A stretch of DNA of 5,162 nucleotides, from assembly GCA_029556045.1 (NCBI GenBank), contig JAKQGS010000080.1:1-5162 (forward strand), written 5' to 3'. Source of the stretch: Pseudomonadota bacterium. Its GTDB lineage: Bacteria > Bdellovibrionota > Oligoflexia > Oligoflexales > Oligoflexaceae. Position 1 is the first letter of the stretch. Every line of letters begins with the position of its first letter. The notes beneath the pieces were generated by a model. That model was not told the DNA's origin and did not search any database. It saw only the letters and a list, made by a program, of their open reading frames with translations. Shown piece after piece: positions 1 through 5,162 of the stretch. Made by a program: the position numbers and the translations under genes.

Positions 1-849
1 GGACATCATGCCAGCCTGTGGGTTCATGCTGAGGTCCGTGCGGGAAAAGGGATCCACCGCCACAATCAACCGGCCGCCACGCATCACAAATTGATCGATG
101 GCGTATTCCGCCGGCTGCGGCAGTCCTTTGGGGTGAAAGACCAATAGCACATTGATGTCATCGTCGATTTTGCTGGTGGCAGCGTCGACCTTGACCACCT
201 CAAAAAAGTTCTTGAACTGCTCCACGAATACCCAGGCTTCACCCCCTTGCCCGTCCATACCGGGAGGCATACCCTGGGGAGCTCCATCCCCCATCACCGG
301 CAAGGAGGAGAGAATACCCACCTTGGGTTTGGTGGTGACCGTCAGCTTCACCAACGCTTCGGAGATATCGTATTCGAGAAATTCCTCCTTGCGGGGATCC
401 AGGTAGGGAATGGCGGTTTCCTTGTCACCGGCCTGCAGCGAAAGGCCCATCAACAGCTCTTCGCCGGTGGGGGTGCGCACGCCGCTCAAGCCCGCTTTGC
501 GGGCCGCCACTTCCTCATCGCTATCCGGTTTGGGATCGATCACTTCCAGCGTCAGCTTGCCGCCGGACCGCGATACAAACTCCTGCAATACCTCCTGCAC
601 CCGGGTGGCATATGTTTTCACTACCACCGGCATATCCTTGAGGCTGCGGGAGTAGTAAAACCGGAGATTCACCGGTTCCTTCAGCTGCGAAGCGATTTTT
701 TTGCTGCCCTCCGACAGGGTATAAACCCGGTCACTGGTAACATCCAGGCGGAAAAACAGCTTTTGCGCGATGATATAGACACTCAGCACCGCCACCAGTA
801 ATACGGCGATGCCAGAGGCGGAATTCAACAACCGTTTCGAGTTCACCAT
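1..849 (-). CDS. GldG-like ABC transport auxiliary protein (C-terminus outside window)
   Basis: The 283 visible codons are open from the ATG at 849 to the window edge, and I found no frameshift translating them by hand. Residues about 12-33 form one hydrophobic N-terminal membrane segment or uncleaved anchor. It is followed by R34-L-D-V-T-S-D...Y43-T-L-S-E, the hallmark start of GldG / 'ABC-type transport system involved in gliding motility, auxiliary component' proteins. The rest should be extracytoplasmic. A Gly/Pro/Met-rich loop lies at residues 184-203. Homologues are usually about 450-600 residues with a second membrane segment near the C-terminus, so roughly half is missing here. An 11-base gap containing GGAGAA separates the start from the permease stop, so it is the third gene of the operon. 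Its role is inferred: a periplasmic partner of the ABC-2 transporter. Such operons occur in non-gliding proteobacteria, so motility should not be assumed. Confidence 0.85.
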   Translation of the reverse strand, partial: MVNSKRLLNSASGIAVLLVAVLSVYIIAQKLFFRLDVTSDRVYTLSEGSKKIASQLKEPVNLRFYYSRSLKDMPVVVKTYATRVQEVLQEFVSRSGGKLTLEVIDPKPDSDEEVAARKAGLSGVRTPTGEELLMGLSLQAGDKETAIPYLDPRKEEFLEYDISEALVKLTVTTKPKVGILSSLPVMGDGAPQGMPPGMDGQGGEAWVFVEQFKNFFEVVKVDAATSKIDDDINVLLVFHPKGLPQPAEYAIDQFVMRGGRLIVAVDPFSRTDLSMNPQAGMMS

Positions 850-860
850 GATTATTCTCC

Positions 861-1595
861 TCAAGCGGCTTTTTTAGCGTTCAATACAATGGTGTTCAAA
901 ACCAGCGTGGTGAAAATCACCAGCAGAAAATAAAGCACGTCCCGGGAGTCGATGACCCCTTGCGTGATGGGGTTGAAGTGCGGCACCACCCCCAGATTGG
1001 CGATAAAGTCCACCACTCGTATCGGCAGAACGGTGGCCAGTATGTCCGTGAACAGCCCCCAGCCCAGCAGCACCATCACAAAACTGATCACCACACCGAG
1101 GATAAACGAAATCACCTGGTTTTTGGTGAGAGCCGAGGTCACGCAGGTGATTCCGAGGTAGGCCCCAGCCATCAGAAAACTACCGAGATAACTGCTGACG
1201 ATAACCCCGTAGTCGGGACTGCCTAAATAACCGATCGTGATAACCAGAGGAAACGTCAACAGCAGAGAGATGCCCAGAAAGGCCCACCCAGCTGTGAACT
1301 TGGCCAGCACCGCTTCAAACATGGTGACCGGCAGGGTAAATAGTAGTTCAATCGTGCCTGAATGCCTTTCCTCCGCCCACAGGCGCATGCCAACGGCCGG
1401 CACCAGCACCAGATATAACCAGGGGAGAAACGAAAAAAACGACACCAGGCTGGCCTGGTTGCTGTCATAAAGGTTGCCGATAAAAAACGTGCATCCAACG
1501 CTGGCCAGTAAAAAAATGATGATAAACACATAGGCTACCGGCGAGCGGAAGTATCCGTAAAATTCGCGTTTAAAAAGCGGCTTGAAGCTTCCCAT
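861..1595 (-). CDS. ABC-2 type transporter permease, GldF-like
   Basis: A 244-residue integral inner-membrane protein, normal length for the family. Hydrophobic segments lie at about 20-40, 52-72, 100-124, 132-156, 161-182 and 218-238, giving six membrane spans. The cytoplasmic coupling motif is clear after span 2: W73-A-E-E-R-H-S-G-T81-I-E-L-L...P89, as in ABC-2 permeases that contact the ATPase. Near the end, H206-F-N-P-I-T-Q-G213-V-I-D-S-R218-D219 with Y222-F matches the GldF-type loop before the last span. The ATG at 1595 shares one base with the TAA of the ATPase gene (TAATG), and a GGGAGGAG Shine-Dalgarno lies inside that gene's 3' end, which implies translational coupling. It should form a channel energised by the neighbouring ATPase and assisted by the GldG-like protein. 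The substrate is not deducible from sequence. Confidence 0.92.
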   Translation of the reverse strand: MGSFKPLFKREFYGYFRSPVAYVFIIIFLLASVGCTFFIGNLYDSNQASLVSFFSFLPWLYLVLVPAVGMRLWAEERHSGTIELLFTLPVTMFEAVLAKFTAGWAFLGISLLLTFPLVITIGYLGSPDYGVIVSSYLGSFLMAGAYLGITCVTSALTKNQVISFILGVVISFVMVLLGWGLFTDILATVLPIRVVDFIANLGVVPHFNPITQGVIDSRDVLYFLLVIFTTLVLNTIVLNAKKAA

Positions 1596-2320
1596 TACTG
1601 CGCTCCTCCCTTCTTATCACCCAGCGTGATGCGCCGGAACACCTGATCCAAGGGGCCTTGCTTCTTGAGCTCTTCCGGAGTGGCATCCGCCACAATTTTG
1701 CCGTCCGCGATAATAATCACCCGCTCACAGATGGCATCCACCTCTTCCAGGATGTGTGTGGACAAAATGATCGTCTTGTCCTTGCCCATCTTGCGGATCA
1801 GCTGACGAACTTCGTGCTTTTGGTTGGGATCGAGACCATCGGTGGGCTCGTCCAGCACCAAAACCGGTGGATCATGGATAAGGGCCTGGGCAAAACCGAC
1901 CCTTTGCCGATAACCCTTGGAGAGGTTTTCAATGGGCTTGTGCCACACCGCTTCCAGAAAGCACACGGATTTCATTTTTTCCAGAGCTGCGGCGATGTCA
2001 CCGAGGGCCATACCTCGCACTTCCGCGATAAACTGCAGGAATTCGCAGACGGTCATCTCACCGTAGGAAGGGGCACTTTCCGGCAGGTAGCCAATCATTT
2101 TACGGACTTCGATATTGTCCGTCACCACGTCTTTGCCCCCGATGGTGGCGCGACCGCTGGTGGGCTCCAGAAAGGTGGTCAGCATTTTCATAGTGGTGGA
2201 TTTCCCGGCACCGTTCGGCCCCAAAAATCCCAGAACCTGCCCCTTGGGGACACTGAAACTAACCCCATTGACTGCCCGAAAGGCCCCATAGTCCTTAACC
2301 AGATTCTCGACTTCGATCAT
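1595..2320 (-). CDS. ABC transporter ATP-binding protein, GldA-like
   Basis: A 241-residue stand-alone nucleotide-binding domain with every expected motif: Walker A G34-P-N-G-A-G-K40-S-T42, signature L133-S-K-G-Y137, Walker B V153-L-V-L-D157-E158-P, D-loop G162-L-D164 and H-loop H189. The Q-loop position reads G77-Y-L-P-E81, with Glu where most ABC ATPases have Gln. That substitution is common in the GldA/NosF-like group and is not by itself a defect. The protein hydrolyses ATP at the cytoplasmic face to drive the permease encoded directly downstream. It is the first gene of the operon. The ATG at 2320 has AGGAG eight bases upstream, which fixes the start. A long AT-rich leader precedes it, then the severed MATE gene end. 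ATPase identity is certain; the Gld-type assignment rests on the neighbouring permease and auxiliary gene. Confidence 0.95.
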   Translation of the reverse strand: MIEVENLVKDYGAFRAVNGVSFSVPKGQVLGFLGPNGAGKSTTMKMLTTFLEPTSGRATIGGKDVVTDNIEVRKMIGYLPESAPSYGEMTVCEFLQFIAEVRGMALGDIAAALEKMKSVCFLEAVWHKPIENLSKGYRQRVGFAQALIHDPPVLVLDEPTDGLDPNQKHEVRQLIRKMGKDKTIILSTHILEEVDAICERVIIIADGKIVADATPEELKKQGPLDQVFRRITLGDKKGGAQ

Positions 2321-2428
2321 GCGGTGGTCTCCTCATCGCCATTGATCAATTCATTGAAAAATCAAGAAAAATTAATTCTTTTGATCGTTAGGAAAACTGG
2401 AATTATGTTAATCATTTTTCAATATAAA
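2321..2428. promoter_or_regulatory. AT-rich leader of the ABC operon with inverted repeats
   Basis: About 108 bases between the ABC ATPase start and the MATE-derived repeat are strikingly AT-rich compared with the genes on either side. They must hold the operon promoter if the operon is not read through from upstream. I see a perfect 10-bp palindrome ATTGATCAAT at 2341-2350 and an imperfect inverted repeat at about 2361-2385 (ATCAAGAA ... TTCTT, two extra T, GAT), both possible protein-binding sites. No convincing sigma-70 pair stands out on the minus strand. The nearest candidates (TTGTTT with a 19-base spacer to CATAAT, and TTAACA with a 15-base spacer to TAACGA) are off-consensus in spacing, so I do not call an exact promoter. 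Confidence 0.35.
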
Positions 2429-2660
2429 ACAAAGATGTTTTCCGTCAAGGGGGGCTCAGGCAAACCCGCTTTTGGCGATGGACCAGGTAAAGTGTCATCA
2501 AAATGGCGGTGCCGATCAGCCCGGTTCCAAGCCCCATCCAAAGACCCCGCAGTCCGAAGTTTTTGGCTTCCACAAAATACCAGCCGATGGGAATTCCCAG
2601 CATATAAAAACTGATAATATTGGCCACCAGTGAAAAGCTGGTATTGCCCGGCCCTCGCGC
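2429..2660. repeat. Left copy of 232-bp direct repeat (MATE gene 3' end)
   Basis: This segment matches 3986-4217 in the same orientation at a constant offset of 1557 bases, with six mismatches (left positions 2520, 2532, 2541, 2544, 2637 and 2650) and no gaps, about 97% identity. It contains the last 71 codons and stop of the MATE gene plus 16 bases beyond the stop. Identity ends abruptly on both sides: at 2428 against 3985, and at 2661 against 4218. Confidence 0.97.
2445..2660 (-). pseudogene. Severed 3' fragment of a MATE exporter gene
   Basis: On the minus strand this stretch encodes the last 71 residues and stop of the MATE exporter found intact further right, but nothing MATE-like lies upstream of 2660. 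The encoded peptide differs from the intact C-terminus by one residue: Leu becomes Pro in the A-R-G-L-G segment (base 2650). The other five base differences are silent. A 60-codon frame could begin at a GTG at 2627, but it has no visible Shine-Dalgarno and would make only the last transmembrane helices, so a functional protein is unlikely. The frame stays open for some way into the unrelated DNA to the right, by chance. This is most simply the old chromosomal gene end, still next to the ABC operon it presumably preceded before the insertion. Confidence 0.88.
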
Positions 2661-2669
2661 TTTAGTTGT

Positions 2670-2691
2670 CCTGTCCGAGCAGGGGTCCTGC
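2670..2691. other. Small GC-rich inverted repeats at the left inner boundary
   Basis: Ten bases inside the left repeat boundary lie two overlapping, mutually exclusive small stems: CCTG (2670-2673) with CAGG (2680-2683), and GCAGG (2679-2683) with CCTGC (2687-2691) around a GGT loop. They form the only GC-rich patch in the control region. They could mark an element end, be a leftover of an earlier insertion, or be chance. No counterpart is seen at the other end of the unique segment. Confidence 0.3.
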
Positions 2692-2742
2692 CATCGCTGA
2701 ATTGAAAAAACGCGTTTGGGATTCTTTGGACTGTAGAATAGC

Positions 2743-2771
2743 TTGATTAGTCGTGTTAAGAATCGTAAAAT
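2743..2771 (+). promoter_or_regulatory. Candidate sigma-70 promoter of the DUF4143 ATPase gene
   Basis: The -35 TTGATT (2743-2748) and -10 TAAAAT (2766-2771) are separated by exactly 17 bases. They match the consensus at four and five of six positions. Transcription would start near 2777-2778, giving a leader of about 38 bases to the GTG at 2816. This would let the inserted gene be expressed independently of its site. Confidence 0.55.
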
Positions 2772-2801
2772 GAAAATCGGGATGAAAGGTCCTGATTTTC
2801 A
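2771..2801. promoter_or_regulatory. 12-bp stem inverted repeat between promoter and start codon
   Basis: Bases 2771-2782 pair with 2790-2801 (TGAAAATC... with ...GATTTTCA). The stem has twelve pairs, one of them G-T, around a seven-base loop. It starts at the last base of the candidate -10 and covers the expected transcription start, the usual place for a repressor operator. In RNA it would sit just before the ribosome binding site. On the minus strand the stem is followed by TTTT, so it could also act as a weak terminator for transcription running left. I cannot choose between these roles. Confidence 0.5.
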
Positions 2802-2815
2802 CATAGGGTTTTTAA

Positions 2816-3955
2816 GTGACTGAAAATAATAATATAATTCAGAGGAAAAAGCATCTTCTAGACCTGAAAATGCTTTTAAAAGACAGTCCGGCAGTGGGAA
2901 TCTTGGGGCCTAGGCAGGTGGGAAAGTCTACCCTAGCGAAACAGATTGGATGTGATCATTTTTTTGATTTGGAAAATCCGAGGGACCTGGCGAGACTAGA
3001 AAATCCACAAGTTGTTCTTGAGGGCCTTTCAGGGATTATCGCCATTGATGAAATACAACGAAAACCTGATCTCTTTCCGTTATTGCGATTTTTAATCGAT
3101 CAAAATCGAAACCAGTCATTTTTAATCCTGGGAAGCGCATCACGGGAGTTGATATCCAGAAGTTCAGAAACTTTGGCTGGTCGAATTCAGTATCTATACC
3201 TCAGTGGTTTTAATTTGGGTGAAGTTGGGAGCGATCAACGCGACCAATTGTGGTTGCGAGGGGGTTTTCCACGCTCCTATTTAGCAGACAGTGACGAAGC
3301 AAGTTTTCGCTGGCGTGAAAATTTTGTCGCCGATTATCTCGAACGGGATATTCCGCAGTTGGGAATCAGCGTACCTTCATCTCGGTTGCGTCGGTTTTGG
3401 ATGATGTTGAGCCATTATCATGGTCAAACGCTTAATTACGCTGAACTCGCAAGAAGCATGGATCTCTCAGAAAGAACCATTAAACATTATATCGATATTC
3501 TTGCGTCAACCTTTATGGTGCAAATTGTTCATCCCTGGCATAGCAATACGAAAAAACGGTTAATCAAGTCACCCAAGTTGTATTTAAAGGATTCTGGCAT
3601 TTTTCATTATCTGCAATCTATTCAGTCCAAGGAACAACTAGAAAGTCATCCTAAACTTGGGGCTTCCTGGGAGGGCTTTGCAATGTCCAATTGGCTTGAA
3701 CAACAGCAAATCTCGCCACAGAACGCATACTACTGGGGAGTGCATGGGCGAGGAGAATTGGATCTTTATTGGCAATGGGGAGGCAAATCTTATGGTGCTG
3801 AATTCAAATATAGCGATGCCCCAAAACGAAGTGCAACGATAGACTTTGTGATGTCAGAACTTGATCTTGAGCACCTCTGGATTATTTATCCTGGAGTTGA
3901 TCGTTATCAATTAGATCAAAAAATAACGGTGCTGCCACTCGGTCAAACTATATAG
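2816..3955 (+). CDS. AAA ATPase with DUF4143 C-terminal domain
   Basis: A 379-residue cytoplasmic protein, typical in length for the 'ATP-binding protein, AAA_14 plus DUF4143' family. Walker A is G31-P-R-Q-V-G-K37-S-T39; Walker B is I74-I-A-I-D78-E79 followed by I-Q-R-K-P. A sensor-1-like L103-I-L-G-S-A-S109 and the family motif E118-T-L-A-G-R123 follow. Residues about 180-240 look like a helical/winged-helix linker (S-E-R-T-I-K-H-Y). The C-terminal part holds G313-E-L-D316-L and A328-E329-F-K331, spaced like the D...E-x-K core of PD-(D/E)XK nuclease folds, to which I recall DUF4143 being related; activity is unproven. The GTG start is preferred because it includes the usual basic H-L-L segment before the P-loop; TAGGG seven bases upstream is a weak Shine-Dalgarno. 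The next ATG (residue 19) would trim that segment. The gene is AT-rich, lies on the opposite strand to all neighbours and sits between direct repeats, all signs of transfer. Biological role of the family is unknown. Confidence 0.93.
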   Translation: MTENNNIIQRKKHLLDLKMLLKDSPAVGILGPRQVGKSTLAKQIGCDHFFDLENPRDLARLENPQVVLEGLSGIIAIDEIQRKPDLFPLLRFLIDQNRNQSFLILGSASRELISRSSETLAGRIQYLYLSGFNLGEVGSDQRDQLWLRGGFPRSYLADSDEASFRWRENFVADYLERDIPQLGISVPSSRLRRFWMMLSHYHGQTLNYAELARSMDLSERTIKHYIDILASTFMVQIVHPWHSNTKKRLIKSPKLYLKDSGIFHYLQSIQSKEQLESHPKLGASWEGFAMSNWLEQQQISPQNAYYWGVHGRGELDLYWQWGGKSYGAEFKYSDAPKRSATIDFVMSELDLEHLWIIYPGVDRYQLDQKITVLPLGQTI

Positions 3956-3985
3956 TTGGGGGCTGAAAAATGTTAAAAGCATGAC

Positions 3986-4217
3986 ACAAAGATGTTTTCC
4001 GTCAAGGGGGGCTCAGGCAAACCCGCTTTTGGCGATGGACCAGGTAAAGTGTCATCAAAATGGCGGTGCCGATCAGTCCGGTTCCAAGTCCCATCCACAG
4101 CCCCCGCAGTCCGAAGTTTTTGGCTTCCACAAAATACCAGCCGATGGGAATTCCCAGCATATAAAAACTGATAATATTGGCCACCAGTGAAAAACTGGTA
4201 TTGCCCAGCCCTCGCGC
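3986..4217. repeat. Right copy of 232-bp direct repeat (end of intact MATE gene)
   Basis: This is the partner of 2429-2660. Here the repeated bases continue without a break into the body of the MATE gene, so this copy supplies a complete C-terminus. The 16 bases after the stop codon are identical in both copies; beyond them the flanks are unrelated. Confidence 0.97.
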
Positions 4218-5162
4218 AATGGCAGTGGCCACCACCTGCACCCCATCAAACACCTGAAAGGCGGCACAGACCACCATTACTGACAAGCCCATGGCCAGAA
4301 CCTGGGGGTCATTGGTGAAGACTCCCACAATGGGCCCACTCCACAGTGCAAAAATCAACGCAAATAGACTCATCACCACAACCGCAAGACCGACCCCCAG
4401 CCATCCGGAGGCCATGGCAAACCGATAATGACCGGCGCCCCAGTGCATGCCAACCCGAGCCGTGGTGGCCATGGATATGCCGAGGGCAACCTGAAAGGTC
4501 ATGCTGGCAATACTCAGGACGATCTGGTGCGTCGCCAGTGCTTCCGCCCCCAGCCTTGCCACCAGAACAGAGACCAAAGCAAAGGACCCCACCTCAACCA
4601 GAACTTGTATACTCGCCGGGATTCCCAGGCGCACCGTGGCCATCCAGGGCCATTGGCGCCAACCGGACCAAAGCGGCCGGATTGCGGAACGGATGGGTTG
4701 CGGACGCTGGCGAGCCAGATATACGGTCACCAGGATCAATGTGATCAGGCAAAAGGTCCGCGTGATCAGGGTAGCCTTTGCCGCTCCCACAGCACCCAGG
4801 GCTGGACCCCCCCAACTGCCGGTCACCCAATAGAGATCCAGAAGGTAATTCAATATCCCCGCCACGATGATGATCACCGTCACCGGGGTGACCACCTGCA
4901 GAGCCTGCCAATAGCGTTGCAGTACAAAAAAGAACATGAACAGGGGAAAACTCGGCAGGATGGTTTTGACAAACGGCACCATGGTGGCCACCACCTCAGG
5001 GCTGGCGCCCGCCAAGTGGTAGTACGGCAGGATCGCACGCACCAGGAGAATACCCACCACCGATATCACCAGAGCCGCCACCAGCCCCACCGCCAATGCC
5101 TCCCGGCATCCCTCGCCATCACCGCGACCGTAGGCTTGGGATACCAAGGTATCCAAAGAGAA
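4002..5162 (-). CDS. MATE-family multidrug/Na+-or-H+ antiporter (N-terminus outside window)
   Basis: The 386 visible residues are almost continuous membrane helices and belong to a MATE exporter, an inner-membrane antiporter that expels cationic drugs or metabolites using Na+ or H+. The first visible residues, F-S-M-D-T-L-V-S-Q-A-Y-G, are the conserved early MATE motif normally found some 60-70 residues into the protein. The Met in it is therefore internal and the real start lies beyond the right edge. The second-half repeat of the motif is seen at L-G-A-E-A-L-A-T-H-Q-I and at A-R-V-G-M-H-W-G-A-G. About 450 residues would be expected in total. The last 71 residues lie in the right copy of the 232-bp repeat. 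Its 3' end converges on the DUF4143 ATPase gene with 46 bases between stops and no clear terminator hairpin. The frame is intact, so function was probably kept despite the insertion. NorM- or DinF-type subfamily cannot be settled from this part. Confidence 0.93.
   Translation of the reverse strand, partial: FSLDTLVSQAYGRGDGEGCREALAVGLVAALVISVVGILLVRAILPYYHLAGASPEVVATMVPFVKTILPSFPLFMFFFVLQRYWQALQVVTPVTVIIIVAGILNYLLDLYWVTGSWGGPALGAVGAAKATLITRTFCLITLILVTVYLARQRPQPIRSAIRPLWSGWRQWPWMATVRLGIPASIQVLVEVGSFALVSVLVARLGAEALATHQIVLSIASMTFQVALGISMATTARVGMHWGAGHYRFAMASGWLGVGLAVVVMSLFALIFALWSGPIVGVFTNDPQVLAMGLSVMVVCAAFQVFDGVQVVATAIARGLGNTSFSLVANIISFYMLGIPIGWYFVEAKNFGLRGLWMGLGTGLIGTAILMTLYLVHRQKRVCLSPP

Larger units (their letters stand above)
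2429..3985. mobile_element. Putative 1557-bp integrated unit: ATPase gene bounded by MATE gene-end repeats
   Basis: One repeat copy plus the unique DNA between the copies makes a 1557-bp unit. It could equally be drawn as 2661-4217, because the crossover point within the repeats is unknown. The unique part is AT-rich: two rows I counted inside it gave 42% and 37% GC, against 55% and 62% for rows in the MATE and ABC genes. It carries one gene on the opposite strand to everything around it. The arrangement is what single-crossover entry of a circle, or site-specific entry at a gene 3' end, would leave. I see no recombinase, no terminal inverted repeats and no short target duplication, so the mechanism is open. 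Confidence 0.45.

Noticed and set aside
247..801. A 184-codon plus-strand frame opposite the GldG-like gene
   Set aside because: The minus-strand frame has clear family motifs and is continuous. The plus-strand product is His/Gln-rich with no recognisable domain, as expected of an antisense shadow in GC-rich DNA.
1658..2614. A 318-codon open frame on the plus strand across the ABC ATPase gene
   Set aside because: It lies antisense to a gene with every ABC ATPase motif, runs on into the MATE fragment, and its translation resembles no known domain. It is a shadow frame.
2445..2627. A separate 60-residue membrane protein starting at GTG 2627
   Set aside because: It is exactly the tail of the MATE exporter in a truncated copy, with no ribosome binding site. 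A pseudogene fragment is the simpler call.
2953..2966. Frameshift risk at the T-run early in the ATPase gene
   Set aside because: The frame reads through with Walker A, Walker B and later motifs all in order, so no slip is implied.
2661..3985. An insertion sequence or composite transposon
   Set aside because: No transposase, no terminal inverted repeats at the inner or outer edges and no short target duplication are visible. The flanking repeats are a gene fragment rather than IS copies.
3956..4001. A bidirectional terminator between the converging ATPase and MATE genes
   Set aside because: I looked for a stem followed by a T-run on either strand and found no pairing of more than a few bases.
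5154..5156. ATG at 5156 as the true start of the MATE gene
   Set aside because: The frame is open to the window edge and this Met lies inside the conserved D-T-L-V-S-Q-A-Y-G motif, which is never at the N-terminus of a MATE protein.

Overview
The window reads as proteobacterial chromosome of moderate-to-high GC, interrupted by a short AT-rich insertion. The GC-rich backbone lies entirely on the minus strand. From right to left it holds the 3' part of a MATE-family multidrug exporter (running off the right edge), then a three-gene ABC-2 transport operon of the Gld type: ATPase, permease, and the start of the GldG-like auxiliary protein (running off the left edge). The MATE and Gld-type protein sequences would fit a gamma-, delta- or magnetococcus-like proteobacterium. 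This is a judgement from protein style only, and no taxonomic marker is present.

Layout: 1-849 (minus) GldG-like auxiliary protein, C-terminus outside the window; 861-1595 (minus) ABC-2 permease; 1595-2320 (minus) ABC ATPase; 2321-2428 an AT-rich leader of the operon; 2429-2660 an orphan copy of the 3' end of the MATE gene; 2661-2815 an AT-rich control region; 2816-3955 (plus) an AAA ATPase with a DUF4143 C-terminal domain; 3956-3985 a short spacer; 3986-4217 the second copy of the MATE 3' end, here joined to the rest of its gene; 4002-5162 (minus) the MATE exporter.

The three ABC genes are tightly coupled. ATPase and permease overlap by one base, and an 11-base gap carrying a Shine-Dalgarno sequence precedes the auxiliary gene. 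They should work as one membrane complex, though its substrate is unknown.

The point of interest is the segment between the MATE gene and the ABC operon. A 232-bp direct repeat (six mismatches) flanks the lone, AT-rich ATPase gene. It consists of the last 71 codons and stop of the MATE gene plus 16 bases. The simplest reading is that a 1557-bp unit carrying its own copy of the MATE gene end joined the chromosome at that gene end. This kept the exporter intact and left a severed 3' fragment next to the ABC operon. No integrase, transposase or terminal inverted repeat is visible. Five of the six mismatches between the copies are silent, which suggests the incoming copy came from a diverged functional allele rather than from a fresh duplication. 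The inserted gene has its own plausible sigma-70 promoter and a 12-bp hairpin/operator between that promoter and the start codon.
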